Assembly (NCBI GenBank): GCA_964020155.1
Contig: OZ026566.1
Location: forward strand, 1,135,001-1,199,000
Direction: 5' to 3'
Source: Chondrilla cf. caribensis
Taxonomy: Eukaryota; Porifera; Demospongiae; Chondrillida; Chondrillidae
Length of the DNA stretch: 64,000 nucleotides
The first letter of the stretch is position 1; each line of letters opens with the position of its first letter. Below, in pieces: positions 1 through 34,702 of this stretch. The notes under the pieces were generated by a model. That model was given only the letters and a program-made list of their open reading frames with translations. It made no database searches and had not been told where the DNA came from. The translations under genes were made by a program, and so were the position numbers.

Positions 1-24283
<24,283 letters not shown>

Positions 24284-25034
24284 GACGGTAGCCTCTCTTC
24301 CCTGCATGTTCTCACAGACCTGTTGTGTTCATCTACGTATGGTGCATGTATCATAATACGCATGTAGTTGCCATTTGACAGTGTGTGTGTGTGTGTCGTT
24401 TATAAGTGAACTGTGATACAGGTTGTTTGTTTTTCATTCGAAACTGCTACATATTTTGGAAATTCATCCCATAACAATAGTATATTGAGTGTTCTATTCT
24501 GTTAAAATAATACAAATGCTTAACAATATCATTATAGAATTTTATTACTACATGTTTGGCAAGGGAAAGGCAGAGTTTCCAGATATAATCTGATCAATCA
24601 AATTCAGTTTCCACCTTTAAGTTTTTGTTCATAATTTTAATATAGACAGTGAAATTCCAAATAAATCGTGAAATTACATCAAGTCATAATTCGAACATTT
24701 AAAACTGCCTTTATTAGCAAAGGCATTCGCAATGATAATTACCCTACATTAAACAGTATATACATGTCATATATTATGAAAGATAAACATATTATTATAA
24801 TACACAATAATCAAAACTGCATGCCCCGCCAGTAATTATATCTGATTTATACAGTATGATGTATGTATGACACAATGCATTTTTACACTCAAAATATACA
24901 ATGCGTCTAGAATATTATTAGACGTTATTTCAATTCCAATAATTTCTAATAATATTATACATCAGATTCTGTATCTGCAGCTGTATATAATATGGATCTA
25001 AATAGCTGTATATTTCAGACTTGATATGTATACG
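24284..25034. other. 3' flank of the GPCR gene, no gene seen
   Basis: AT-rich sequence with a short (GT)n at about 24381. It holds the GPCR 3' UTR and the end of the convergent lectin-like fragment. I see no coding signal. Confidence 0.6.
24660..24665 (+). terminator. Possible polyadenylation signal of the GPCR gene
   Basis: AATAAA lies 377 nt after the GPCR stop in AT-rich sequence. No downstream GT-rich element was confirmed, so this is only a candidate. Confidence 0.25.
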
Positions 25035-25348
25035 CTACTGAATGTAAATCTCGAGAAGCTCCAAGTACATATCTTCAGGATCGCTTCCTCCTTGATCTGA
25101 ACACAGACGCACTTCAATGTCCCCCTCTACTTCCTGTGGTAGAATACGGCAGAACCAGGGCATTCCAGGTTGTGCACAGTAGTTGTTACCAGTACCACAA
25201 CCCTCTCCATCCCACAGAGGGTCATTGATGTGCAAGGTGTTCTTAGGTACTCCAGTGTTCCCCGACTCACAATAGTAGTGATCCCCAACAAATGAAGGAG
25301 GAGCTGGTCCTGGGTACTTGGCACATGGGCAGTTATAGTTACCATTGG
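25035..25348 (-). pseudogene. Lectin-like family fragment 1 (C-terminal third only)
   Basis: The - strand frame gives GNYNCPCAKYPGPAPPSF..., then DPLWDGEGCGTGNN, PWFCRILPQEVEGDIEVRLC and a LELLEIYIQ end: the C-terminal Cys-rich module of the family at 25816-26889. Homology stops at 25348. The next bases are one unit of the 31-bp minisatellite (25361-25393), so the first two thirds of the gene, with signal peptide and collagen run, are gone. One cysteine of the CC pair is Tyr (NNYCAQ) and PWFCRT has become PWFCRI. The reading frame itself is still open. Confidence 0.8.
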
Positions 25349-25360
25349 CACATGCATTCA

Positions 25361-25393
25361 TGTATCTCAGGTTGGTAGTATTGTGTGTACATG
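25361..25393. repeat. Single unit of the 31-bp minisatellite
   Basis: TATCTCAGGTTGGTAGTATT and the following TGTGTACATG match the tandem unit found at 38.2, 41.7, 46.1, 49.5, 53.0 and 63.5 kb. Here it marks the break of the gene fragment. Confidence 0.75.
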
Positions 25394-25815
25394 CATACCT
25401 CCGCTTCATATTATTCTATAAACCATTTTCAGAATGTTTATAATTACTTGTTTGTTTGAGTGTATCCATTCTGATCATTAAGATTATTATTATTGTTCAT
25501 TCGTACATTGTATATACCCCTACAATAGTAGTATATTCAAGGATTAACTGCTATCAAATTAATATGTCCTGTATTGTTGTATCATGCTTGAAAGTAGTGC
25601 AGGGTGAGTGATATGATAATAATGCATTTTGATTTAATATATCACAATACTTGCTTAATAAAAATGACACTGATATTGAATGGTATGCTGTTATGTGGAT
25701 CATTGAAGCAAATCAACTAGAGTCCTAGAGCACTGTTATAGAGAATAATGTGTTGTGTATGTATGCAGGGATAACAGTGAGTGTGGCCTCAGACTATTGT
25801 GCTGGAATGAGCTCA

Positions 25816-26889
25816 TTACTGAAGGTAAATCTCTAGGAGCTCCAGGTGAAGTTTCTCATTATCATCATTATCATAATCAGAACAGATTCTCATTTCTATG
25901 TCCCCCTCCACTTCCTGTGGTAGAGTACGACAGAACCAGGGCATTCCAGGTTGTGCACAGCAGTTGTTACCAGTACCACAACCCTCTCCATCCCATAGAG
26001 GGTCATTGATATAAACAATAGGTTTGGTATGAGAAGCTCCTTTAGTCCCCGACTCACAATAGTAGTGATCCCCAACAAATGAAGGAGGAGCTGGTCCTGG
26101 GTACTTGGCACATGGACAGTTATAGTTACCATTGTGGTTGTAATCATCAGAGTTTCCCACAGCATAGGTCCATATGTGCTTCCTAGGAGATCCGTATGTT
26201 ATAGACATACCATCAACGTAGTAGGAGTTGATGTCTCTTGATCCGTTGAATGCATCCATTGAACGATACTGGTACCCCACTGCTTGTCCACAAATCTTAC
26301 TGTATCGCATCCCTCCAGTAGGATAGGTAACTGAAGAACAATTGTACAAATTTGATTCTGTTGTACACAGGTTCTTTGGAGTTTTTCGTAGAGGTGTAGG
26401 ACATTCTGCTCCATCTTCAGTCATGTTGATGTACGCTATTCTCGTCCAGCCTCTAGAGCCGGAATGCCTATTGTCCATGTCACAATAAGTCTCGTTCCCA
26501 TCTCTACCGACAATCCAGTACAGACCAGATGGTGGAGATTGTTCACATTGATAGATGTGGAGACAGGACATGGCTGGTGTAGAGCGATTTCTTCCAAGGT
26601 CTTCAGAACAGTTGAAATCGTTGACCCTTTTCCTCAGTTCCTCGGTGAGTGAATCCACGTCAATAGTTTGCATTTGTTCTCGAAGTTCTTTAGTAATGGC
26701 AATGAGTTCACTGTAGGAGAATGTTCCCGGAGTACCCGGTGGTCCGTCCCTCCCTGGTGCTCCATCTCGACCGTCACGTCCAGGCAGTCCTGGTACTACA
26801 GGACAGTTTCCCTCGGATCGAGCAGTTGTCACAGTCAGCACCAGGTTGAGGAGGAAGAGAAGTAGGATAGAGGACATGACTTGTTTCAT
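25816..26889 (-). CDS. Secreted collagen-like/fibrinogen-like Cys-rich protein, copy A (357 aa)
   Basis: Single-exon gene. Residues 1-23 are a signal peptide (MKQVMSSILLLFLLNLVLTV...). Residues 34-54 are seven Gly-X-Y triplets (GLPGRDGRDGAPGRDGPPG), which could trimerise the chain. A helical linker about 57-95 follows. Then comes a stretch like the start of a fibrinogen-related domain (C-HIYQCEQSPPSGLYWI, YCDMDN, GWTRIAYINMTEDG), and then a Cys-rich module (ICGQAVGYQ, YGSPRKHIWTYAVG, CPCAKYPGPAPPSFVGDHYY, GCGTGNNCCAQPGMPWFC) ending LELLEIYLQ. Several N-x-S/T sites are visible. Role inferred: extracellular, oligomeric, perhaps carbohydrate or pathogen binding; not proven. Compared with sister genes it lacks six residues before YCDMDN. 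N-module type alpha, C-module type I. Confidence 0.9.
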   Translation of the reverse strand: MKQVMSSILLLFLLNLVLTVTTARSEGNCPVVPGLPGRDGRDGAPGRDGPPGTPGTFSYSELIAITKELREQMQTIDVDSLTEELRKRVNDFNCSEDLGRNRSTPAMSCLHIYQCEQSPPSGLYWIVGRDGNETYCDMDNRHSGSRGWTRIAYINMTEDGAECPTPLRKTPKNLCTTESNLYNCSSVTYPTGGMRYSKICGQAVGYQYRSMDAFNGSRDINSYYVDGMSITYGSPRKHIWTYAVGNSDDYNHNGNYNCPCAKYPGPAPPSFVGDHYYCESGTKGASHTKPIVYINDPLWDGEGCGTGNNCCAQPGMPWFCRTLPQEVEGDIEMRICSDYDNDDNEKLHLELLEIYLQ

Positions 26890-26946
26890 TGTTGTCTTCA
26901 GCTCTCAATCAGCAAGTAAACTGGTCAGTCAGACCTAAGTAGCTCT

Positions 26947-26954
26947 CTTTTATA
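26947..26954 (-). promoter_or_regulatory. TATA box of copy A
   Basis: TATAAAAG on the - strand, 58 bp before the ATG, with ATTGG (inverted CCAAT) directly upstream. The same element at the same 58-bp distance precedes copies D and F. Confidence 0.65.
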
Positions 26955-27011
26955 GCCAATAGGAGAGTCTGTGGGCTAGACAGATGGTTAACTTGACGCA
27001 GTATAACTCGA

Positions 27012-27214
27012 TATAGCATCCATTACCATAGAAACAGTACTATTATACAGCAATTTTATAATGTATAAAGCGCTAGCAACAGTATAAAGCATTAGCAACG
27101 GATGCTATAATGGTTAAGACATGGACACTCGGGCATTATGACATATAAAATACACTCACCCTTGGGACTCGGTATTTTATATGTCATAATGCCCTCGGGC
27201 CCATGTCTTAACCA
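27012..27214. mobile_element. Foldback insertion upstream of copy A
   Basis: Two nested inverted repeats lie side by side. TATAGCATCCATT (27012-) is inverted at ACGGATGCTATA (27098-27109). The arms 27111-27153 and 27172-27214 pair almost completely around an 18-nt loop. The sister sequence at about 57650-57690 reads straight across the site (GACTCAATATAATATTATAT), so this block of about 200 bp is an insertion. Its GCAACGG...CTCGGGC motifs resemble the right end of the insertion at 55226-55937. Confidence 0.65.
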
Positions 27215-27260
27215 CTAAATAATATTATATTGAATTTAATTAGTGAATTACTACATACGT

Positions 27261-27802
27261 TTACTGAATGTAACCCTCAAGAAGATCTATGTACACATCT
27301 TCATCGTTTTCAGAATTATGATCAGAACAGATTCTCACTTCAATGTCCCCCTCCACTTCCTGTGGTAGAGTACGACAGAACCAGGGCATTCCAGGTTGTG
27401 CGCAGCAGTTGTTATCAGTACCACAGCTCTCTCCGTCCCATGCACAGAGGGTCATTGATATGAACAGTGGTGTGATCAAAAGTTCCATTAGTCTCCGACT
27501 CACAATAGTAGTGATCCCCAACAAATGAAGGAGGAGCTGGTCCTGGGTACTTGGCACATGGACAGTTGTAAGTTGGATAATTACCATTGAGGGTCCAGTG
27601 ACATACAACCAGATGTATTTTCTCGGGTTTCCATATGTTATAGACACACCCTCAATGAATTTATACTATCTCGGCCAGACGGATAATTGTGAAAACCATC
27701 AGTCGATCCTTTCTGATACCCCACAACTTGTCCACAAATTATATTGAATATCATTCCATGAGTTGGGAAGGTAACTGATGAACAGCTGCCACAATTCTCC
27801 GA
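27261..27802 (-). pseudogene. Lectin-like family fragment 2 (C-terminal half, frameshifted)
   Basis: The - strand sequence reads back from a YIQ stop through PWFCRTLPQEVEGDIEVRIC, GDHYYCESETNG-type segments (in a shifted frame), YGNPRKYIW and CSSVTFPTHGM. Against copy E (53583-54650) it has small deletions near 27596 and near 27655 that break the frame. At about 27802 homology stops and the R-unit repeat begins, so there is no N-terminal module. It is non-functional. Confidence 0.85.
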
Positions 27803-27985
27803 GAAGTAATTTCTCAATTCAATTGTACTCAAAGAGTGAATAGCAACAGGTGTGCCTGTAGCAACTGTAACTCCACTTTGATCCCCCTCAGTCTTGTAGA
27901 ATAGGAAACCTTCACAGACCTGTTAATAGGACATCCTAGTGCCAGCCTACACAGTCTGTTATTCACTACTCCTCTGTGGTCACGT
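27803..27985. repeat. R-unit repeat, copy 1
   Basis: Shared phrases: CAATTGTACTCAAAGAGTGA, CACTTTGATCCCCCTCAGTC, TTCAAAGACCTGTTAATAGG and CAGTCTGTTATTCACT. The unit recurs eleven times in the right half of the window and usually lies just left of a GPCR-tail fragment. I do not recognise it, and its - strand frames are not convincingly coding. Confidence 0.7.
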
Positions 27986-28370
27986 ACAAGAAGGAGCTTT
28001 AAGATATTCCTCAGGAAAACAGCATAGCTCTTCCTCACCTAACATACAGTCTTGGAACAAGTCCATTCATCAGTACTTCCAAGCAGAACCTAGTGGTGAA
28101 GTAAGCCTGTGATTGAATCGATGTATTTCTCATAATTCTTTTTATCTATCTTTGTCATTGTATTGTTATGATCATAACATTTGTTCATTTTGTTGTTGAA
28201 GGTTTTGCTAATTGTATGCAAAATCCATTGTTTCTCACACTCCAATCTCCCACACCTGTCCACAGGATCAACAATGGGGTAGCACATTTGGTCCCTACAG
28301 TGGTGATGGTGAGCCTGTCATCCCTATTGCCATCAAACCCAAGAAGGTCTCTGGAAGATCACCATGACGT
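27985..28370 (+). pseudogene. GPCR-tail fragment 1 (exons 32 and 33)
   Basis: 27985-28100 matches parental exon 32 (TACAAGAAG..., ATTCCTCAGGAAAACAGCAT, TCCAAGCAGAACCTAGTGG) with small deletions and ends at a GTAAGC donor. 28266-28360 matches the start of exon 33 after an intact CACACCTGTCCACAG acceptor. The first half of exon 32 and most of exon 33 with the DTHL end are absent. It is a duplicated, decayed remnant of the gene ending at 24283. Confidence 0.85.
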
Positions 28371-28497
28371 TCTCACTGTTTTCTAGATGCTGATATAGTG
28401 TGTTGTTAATTATATTTCATATAAGCAACATATTACATTATTATATACACTGTCAAGTGCATGCACATTACATAATTAATACAACACGTGACCATGT

Positions 28498-28702
28498 AGT
28501 CTCTGGGAAGTATTTTGTCAATTCAATTGTGCTCAAAGAGTGAATAGCCTCAGGTGTACCTGTACCAACTGTAGATCCACTTTGATCCCCCTCAGTCTTG
28601 TAGAATAGGAAACCTTCAAAGACCTGTTAATAGGACATCCTAGTGCCAGCCTACACAGTCTGTTATTCACTACTCCTCTGTGGTCACGTACACACCATAC
28701 CG
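28498..28702. repeat. R-unit repeat, copy 2
   Basis: Same phrases as copy 1, from TCAATTCAATTGTGCTCAAA to CTCCTCTGTGGTCACGTACA. It is followed by the CTGTAGTCCATGTA 14-bp repeats at about 28770. Confidence 0.7.
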
Positions 28703-29576
28703 TGGTTACCTGCATTGCTTCTCTTATAACATAATCTTTAGTTGATCAAAGAGGATGTTTTAATAATACTGCAGTCCATGTACTGTAGTCCATGTACTGC
28801 AGTCTGTGTGCTGTAGTCCATGTGTAAGCCTAGGCTTATTCGAGAGAGAAAACTTCACCGAATTTCACTGACTTCAATCAATCAACTTAACGAAAAACTG
28901 AGGTCTACATGTTACAGTCGCTCATATACACATAGGTACACATTACATCATTATTTAGTTCTATATACCGTCTTCTAATTACCATTGCCATAGTTACTCA
29001 AAACAAAACCTAGAGTCCTAGTCACTACAGACACAATAATATTACTGCAGGTCAGTGTGAGTCCTGAAGGGGAGGATATTATCTATCTCATTTTTCATTG
29101 GTTGTAACTCCACTAATCATCACCCTTCGCTATTGATGTAGAATTGAATCCCTGATGAAGCAGAGTGGGTGAAACATTGCAATTGAATTATTGATGGGAA
29201 TCGTCCAAATAGTGAAACTTTTCAGCAGTAAAAACAGGGTTTAGCAAATTTTATGCTGAGGGGAAGATGTGGAACAATTTCCTGTTTACTATAGTTTGAA
29301 CTCAGGGTAAATCCAGTGTAGTTCCAGTTCTGGAGGTAATGATATTCATTGGTGAAGGTCACCTCTTTTTACAGGAATTTATCTTCAGTTATGTTCACTA
29401 AGAAATTGTTTCCAACGTGTTCACTACTTAGTAGTTGTACACATTAAATTTGTAAATTTCAATAGTGTACTCATTTCCACTTCAAAATCATGAATAAATT
29501 GGTTATACATAGTATAATTTGGTTGCATACATGTCTGTAACTTGCACAAAAGTAATGCATACATTTCATAAGCTCA
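28703..29576. other. Intergenic stretch, no gene seen
   Basis: Contains imperfect tandem GTACTGTAGTCCAT units (28770-28820), then unrelated AT-rich sequence up to the end of copy B. No coding signal is visible. Confidence 0.55.
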
Positions 29577-30704
29577 TTACTGAATGTATATCTCCAAAAC
29601 CTCCAAATATAGGTCCTCATCATCGGAACCGAAATCAGCACACAGACGTACTTCAATGTCCCCCTCAACTTCCTGTGGTAGAGTGCGACAGAACCAGGGC
29701 ATTCCAGGTTGTGCACAGCAGTTGTTACCAGTACCACAACCCTCTCCGTCCCACAGAGGGTCATTTGTGTAAAGAGATGTGAAATCATATGTTCCAGTCT
29801 TCCCTGACTCACAATAATAGTTGTTCTCCACAAACGCAGGAGGAGATGGACCTGGATGTTTAGCACATGGACAGTTATATGAAGGGTAGTTGTAATCATC
29901 AGAGAGTCCCACAGCATAGGTCCATATGTGCTTTCTAGGAGATCCATATGTTATAGACATACCATCAACGTAGTAGGAGTTGATGTCATCAGGTGGCTCA
30001 AAACCATCCGGGGATCCTTTTTGATACCCGACAGCTTGTCCGCATACCTTGTTGTACTTCATTCCATGTGTGGAGAATGTAACTGATGAACAGCTAGCGC
30101 CACCACTTGTAGTCCTAGTACAAAGTTTCTTTGGAGACGTTATCAGCCGCAAAGTTTCTGGACAAGTAGCTCCATCTTCAGTCATGTTGACGTATGCGAT
30201 TCTTGCCCAACCTTTAGAGCCGCTGTGCCAACTGTCCATGTTACAGTAAACTGGTCTAATAGTTGTAATCTGTCCCTCTTCCATTTCCAACCAGTAGGAC
30301 TGTGAAGGGGCTTTTGGGTTACACTGGTGTATCTGGTAGCAGGACCTAGCAGGAGAGGCCTTGGTCACACCCAGTGTACAGGGAGTGTTGATTTGTTCAA
30401 CTTCTTCTCTGGTTTTGTTCTTTATTTCCATTTCAATGGTTTGTTGAAGTTCCTCCCGTATTGAGAGTTTGAGTTGCTGTGCTTCAGTGAATGTTAGGGA
30501 GAACTTTCCTGGTGGTCCAGGTACTCCAGGTACTCCAGGCACTCCAGGGATACCATTGGTTGCAGGGTAACAAGAAGGTCCTTGTGGAAGTTGGCACTGA
30601 GTGTTGTTGTTGGTTTGTTGCTCTGTGTCCCTCGGATGGGATTTAGCAGGGATGCACCAAGTGAAATTGGTCAGACATAGGATAAGCAATCCCCTGGGAA
30701 ACAT
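29577..30704 (-). CDS. Secreted collagen-like/fibrinogen-like Cys-rich protein, copy B (375 aa)
   Basis: Same architecture as copy A but with a different N-terminal module (type beta): signal peptide MFPRGLLILCLTNFTWCIPA, a Gln/Asn-rich spacer, five Gly-X-Y triplets (GIPGVPGVPGVPGPPG, about residues 51-65), then a charged amphipathic helix with IREELQQTIEMEIKNKTREE. The fibrinogen-like start (CYQIHQC, VYCNMDSWHSG, GWARIAYVNMTEDG) follows, and a type II Cys-rich module (GMKYNKVCGQAVGYQKGS, CPCAKHPGPSPPAFVENNYY, GCGTGNNCCAQPGMPWFC). It ends LEVLEIYIQ. Tandem partner of copy C, 734 bp away; the pair is duplicated as copies E and F. Function inferred to be extracellular binding. Confidence 0.9.
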   Translation of the reverse strand: MFPRGLLILCLTNFTWCIPAKSHPRDTEQQTNNNTQCQLPQGPSCYPATNGIPGVPGVPGVPGPPGKFSLTFTEAQQLKLSIREELQQTIEMEIKNKTREEVEQINTPCTLGVTKASPARSCYQIHQCNPKAPSQSYWLEMEEGQITTIRPVYCNMDSWHSGSKGWARIAYVNMTEDGATCPETLRLITSPKKLCTRTTSGGASCSSVTFSTHGMKYNKVCGQAVGYQKGSPDGFEPPDDINSYYVDGMSITYGSPRKHIWTYAVGLSDDYNYPSYNCPCAKHPGPSPPAFVENNYYCESGKTGTYDFTSLYTNDPLWDGEGCGTGNNCCAQPGMPWFCRTLPQEVEGDIEVRLCADFGSDDEDLYLEVLEIYIQ

Positions 30705-30776
30705 AGTCTTTATTCAACAGCTCTTACTGTAACCACGATGTTGAACAGAACTAGCTGTTTGTCTTGGCTGCATTGG

Positions 30777-30784
30777 TTTATATA
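30777..30784 (-). promoter_or_regulatory. TATA box of copy B
   Basis: TATATAAA on the - strand, 73 bp before the ATG of copy B. Copy E has TATTTAAA at the matching place (54722-54729). Confidence 0.6.
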
Positions 30785-31438
30785 GCAGGTATCCATCCGA
30801 CTACATGAGTCAATGACATTTACATTGCGCACTTGCATAAACGTATGACATCACAAGTTTGTACCCATCAGACACTCTGGCATCACTCCTAAAAGATACT
30901 AATAGAAATAAATTATTCGATTAAAGTGGTTTGTGAAGAGCTAGGGATGTCTGTTTATTATCAGTTCACAATCAATCATTTAAACCCTGTTTCAAAATTA
31001 ATTGATTGTAATTGATTACGGCTAACTACAGTAGATACCAGCTGAGCACTGTGACAGAGTGACTGCCTAGTGTCTATACTGCAGTTCAAGGCTCTAGCTC
31101 TCCAGGTTTGGATGTGGCACTTCACTGGTGAGAGTCAGCTACACATCATGTCACACACCATGCATTTGTCTCAGCCTAACATCATGCATGGTTGCTATAT
31201 CAACTGTGTACATTGTGTGTGTTTGGATGTCTCCTAGTGAATGTATGATATGTTATGTACAATACACAAGTTAGATATGATCACACTGGATGTATTATCA
31301 GCATCATTACAATGTATGCACATGTGGTTGACTAAATCATAACATGTTAAGAGTATAATAATAATTTTTATTGTGTATTGCAAGGAACCTATACTTGTAA
31401 TATGCGTTGTTTTTTAATTGTAATTGTTTTACAATACT
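30785..31438. other. Spacer between copies B and C
   Basis: No gene seen. Most of it is repeated at about 54730-55225 and 55938-56462 (for example GGCTCTAGCTCTCCAGGTTT and GGATGTATTATCAGCATCAT), which shows that the B-C and E-F gene pairs arose by one segmental duplication. Confidence 0.7.
31367..31372 (-). terminator. Possible polyadenylation signal of copy C
   Basis: AATAAA on the - strand, 67 nt after the stop codon of copy C. The consensus hexamer and distance are plausible, without other support. Confidence 0.35.
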
Positions 31439-32518
31439 TTACTGAATGTAAATCTCCAGAAGCTCAAGGTACAGCTCTTCGCCGCCACCACTAGCACATA
31501 TTCGCACTTCAATGTCCCCGTCCACTTCCTGTGGTAGAGTACGACAGAACCAGGGCATTCCAGGTTGTGCACAGCAGTTGTTACCAGCACCACAACCCTC
31601 TCCATCCCACAGAGGGTCATTGATGTACAAGGTGTTCTCATATTCTCCAGTATTCCCCGACTCACAATAGTAGTGATCCCCAACAAATGAAGGAGGAGCT
31701 GGTCCTGGGTACTTGGCACATGGGCAGTTAAAGTTACCATTGTAGTTGTAATCATCAGAGAGTCCCACAGCATAGGTCCATATGTGCTTCCTAGGAGATC
31801 CGTATGTTATAGACAGACCCTCAACATAGTAGGAGTCGATGTTTCTAGGTGCTTGGAATGCATCCATCGAATAATACTGGTACCCCACTGCTTGTCCACA
31901 AATCTTACTGTATCGCATTCCTTCAGTAGGAAAGGTAACTGAAGAACAACTTGCCACATTATAGGATTGTTTTCCACACAGCTTCTTTGGAGAGGTTATT
32001 GTTCTTAGAGATGTAGGACATTGTACTCCATCTTCAGTCATGTTGATGTACGCTACTCTTGTCCAACCTCCTCTTATTCCGTTGTACTGAGCCTTCATTT
32101 CACAGAATATCTGTTGGATGTGATGGCCATCATTGTCTGTGGTCTTGATCCAGTACCTTCCAGATGGTGAGAGACGGTTACAGTCGTAGATCTGTCGGCA
32201 TGACTCAGCGGGGGTGGCAAATGTCCTAGCGAGCTCAGGATGACAGTTTGGAAGGTCCTCGTTGTAGCTGAGGGTCTGGTTGACTTTCTTCATGATGTTC
32301 TCCTCTAGTTCCAGTTGTATGTCTTTCTTGACCTCTTTGACTTCAGTGTAAGATAGGGAGAATGTTCCCGGAGGACCAGGTGGTCCAGGTGGTCCTTGAA
32401 TGAGTTGGCAACCGTTGCTTGGTTGTTGATTCTGTTGTGTGTTTCTCTTCTGCAGTTCAACAGGAACACTCAAACTGTAGTTGACAAGGAACAGTAAAAC
32501 AACTGTTTTGACTATCAT
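31439..32518 (-). CDS. Secreted collagen-like/fibrinogen-like Cys-rich protein, copy C (359 aa)
   Basis: N-module type gamma: signal peptide MIVKTVVLLFLVNYSLSVPV, a Gln-rich spacer, only three Gly-Pro-Pro triplets (GPPGPPGPPG, about residues 42-51), then a helix KEVKKDIQLELEENIMKKV. The fibrinogen-like start follows (SCRQIYDCNRLSPSGRYWI, IFCEMKAQYNG, GGWTRVAYINMTEDG). The C-module is type I (GMRYSKICGQAVGYQYYS, YGSPRKHIWTYAVG, CPCAKYPGPAPPSFVGDHYY, GCGAGNNCCAQPGMPWFC), ending LELLEIYIQ. From the GWTRVAY segment onward it is very close to copy F, while its N-terminus is unrelated to that of F. Secreted; role not known. Confidence 0.9.
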   Translation of the reverse strand: MIVKTVVLLFLVNYSLSVPVELQKRNTQQNQQPSNGCQLIQGPPGPPGPPGTFSLSYTEVKEVKKDIQLELEENIMKKVNQTLSYNEDLPNCHPELARTFATPAESCRQIYDCNRLSPSGRYWIKTTDNDGHHIQQIFCEMKAQYNGIRGGWTRVAYINMTEDGVQCPTSLRTITSPKKLCGKQSYNVASCSSVTFPTEGMRYSKICGQAVGYQYYSMDAFQAPRNIDSYYVEGLSITYGSPRKHIWTYAVGLSDDYNYNGNFNCPCAKYPGPAPPSFVGDHYYCESGNTGEYENTLYINDPLWDGEGCGAGNNCCAQPGMPWFCRTLPQEVDGDIEVRICASGGGEELYLELLEIYIQ

Positions 32519-32571
32519 TGTAAGTCCTGGTTATCTCAATGGAAAGTGTAGGACTGGTTGAACTCTCCCTT

Positions 32572-32579
32572 CATTTATA
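32572..32579 (-). promoter_or_regulatory. TATA box of copy C
   Basis: TATAAATG on the - strand, 54 bp before the ATG, with CCAAT on the - strand (32591-32595) directly upstream. Confidence 0.6.
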
Positions 32580-32595
32580 GCCTTTCTGTTATTGG

Positions 32596-33716
32596 TTTTC
32601 TGTAACTAATGTAATTACAATTCCCTAGGGAGTAAAGAGCACAGTATCAAGAGTCTTAAATCACATTCAACTATTGTGGTTCTGGTGTTCTCTGTTATTT
32701 GTGTCTGTAATGTTCTGATCTCTCTGTTCATCCAGGTTAGTGGTCCAGCACTCCTGGTGGGGAACACAGTGGTCAGTCCTCTCTCTGTTGTACATTGTAT
32801 ATGTGTAACACTCACCTTTTTATGCACACCCCGTACATTTGACAGACTGCATGAAGAGAATGTGATTTCATTCCCAATGGCATATGAAAACATGTGTATC
32901 TTTTTTCGTATGTTTGAACAATGTTACCTCATACACATGTAACGGTATGAGTGCTTGTATGCTACAACATATGTACAGTACATGTATATACATGGGTTCC
33001 TGTACTCAGTGCATTAAGACAATGTCATGCTATACATGTTGTGATTGGATGACCAGTGAGACATATCATGGTACATTGCATACTTGTGGCATACTGTACA
33101 CCTACGTATGTAGTAAGAGTGTGACAACATAATAGTCTAGCTTTTGACAATGTATACATACGTACACTGTACAGTATGTATACATTATTGAATGCATATA
33201 ATATATTCATATACCTTATGTATACATTACTTTTACAGTTTCTTCTCCCAGTTACACATGACTAATACAAACCAGAACATATGTACATATGTAGTTCATA
33301 TGCTTATGTTAAACCAACACACATAGTAGGGGTATTTTATGTCAATAATTCATCAGTATTGGTCACATGTGTCTGATTTCAATGTGCAATTGAGACAGTA
33401 AGCTGGAGATCAGTTGTGTACTGTACTATACATGTATGTTGTATATAGCATGTATTTTGCATATGAAAATGGCAGCTGACTTGTTATTTTGTATGCAAAT
33501 GACACCCTCACCCCACTGGTAATAATGTTTTGTTAAATGGTTTGTTGTGAGGAAAACATGTTTATTGAGTACAATATCCAACACTTGACAGGGTTCAGGT
33601 TATGATAATAATCATTAACCTCTGTCTCAAATTGATAATAATGGATTAGTGTGATAGACATAGTAGATGTAATAGAGTTATGTCTGTAGCTATAGGTATT
33701 AATCAAATTCATTCAT
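32596..33716. other. Intergenic stretch, no gene seen
   Basis: AT-rich with many TACATGTA-type words. Short open frames (for example 32676-32942) have no recognisable product or splice structure. Confidence 0.5.
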
Positions 33717-34085
33717 CAATTGATCAAATAGCAACAGGTGTACCCAGCAATGACGTTAGCTCCACCTCAATCCCCTCACTCTTGTAGAACACAACAACCC
33801 AACTGTCCTTGTATAGACATGTTCAATGAGCAGTTACATATAGCTGTTTAATCTGAAACATGGTAGGATCCCAGGTGTACAGTGGAATGATAACAGTAAC
33901 TGTAGCTCCACTTTGATCCCCCTCAGTCTTGTACAATGGGAAACCTTCAAAGACCTATCATTGGTCCATATCATAGCTGTTGATACCTCAAGTACCACAT
34001 TCAAGACTCAGAGGACATCCTAGTGCCAGCCTACACAGTCTGTTATTCACTCCTCCTCTGTGGTCACATACACACCATAGTGTAG
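33717..34085. repeat. R-unit repeat, copy 3 (longer form)
   Basis: Contains the R-unit core plus an extra left part with AGCTCCACCTCAATCCCC and CTTGTATAGACATGTTCAAT. The same long form occurs at 38570 and 59560. Confidence 0.65.
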
Positions 34086-34316
34086 TTGTCAGCATTACCA
34101 ATGTCATGATATCAAACACGTGCGCATATGATCTCAACCATGTAAAATTCAGTTTATGACTTTGCCAATGGGTGATTTTCAGTTATTTATGTATAGAGTG
34201 TATTTATTATGACTTTACACCTCTTAACATGAAACAAACATTGTCACATGTACTTTGCTAAGTTTATTCCCATTGAATCCCAGTATGTGATTGTACATAT
34301 ACTGTACACTGTTCAC

Positions 34317-34502
34317 TAAGACACACGCACGCACGCACGCACACACACACCACACGCGCGCACACACACCACACACCACACACACACACACACCACACAC
34401 ACCACACACACCACACACACACACACCACACACCACACACATATACACCACACACCACACACACACACCACACACCACACACACCACACACATGCACACA
34501 CA
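34317..34502. repeat. CACACC-rich microsatellite
   Basis: (CA)n broken by ACCACA. It lies directly before GPCR-tail fragment 2, matching the CA tract of parental intron 31. Confidence 0.9.
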
Positions 34503-34702
34503 CTTTCCCTCATGCCATGATCCAGGGTCTCTGTATTATCATTTCTACATCATACTGGCTTGAGAGAGACTGGTTAGACGGTACAAGAAGAAAGACATTA
34601 TTCAGGAAAACAGCATAACACCAACTCTCCCTCATGGAATGTACGGTCTTGGAACAAGTCCATTTATCAGTTCTTCCAACCAGAACCTAGTGGAGGAGGA
34701 GG
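34503..34702 (+). pseudogene. GPCR-tail fragment 2 (exon 32)
   Basis: After CATGATCCAG the sequence GGTCTCTGTATTATCAT and on follows parental exon 32 through AGCAGAACC-like sequence to GAGGAGGAGGTAAGC, including the donor. Premature changes (CTTGAGAGAGA for CTTGGGAGAGA creates TGA) break the frame. Exon 33 is replaced by the Q-unit repeat at 34819. Confidence 0.85.

Noticed and set aside
25896..27528. Secondary frames overlapping copy A and fragment 2, on both strands
   Set aside because: Out-of-phase translations of the lectin-like coding sequence, with the same pattern at every copy.
27829..28038. - strand frame over an R unit, also present at 28533 and 61047
   Set aside because: The frame recurs only because the repeat recurs. 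It differs by indels and has no motif or start context.
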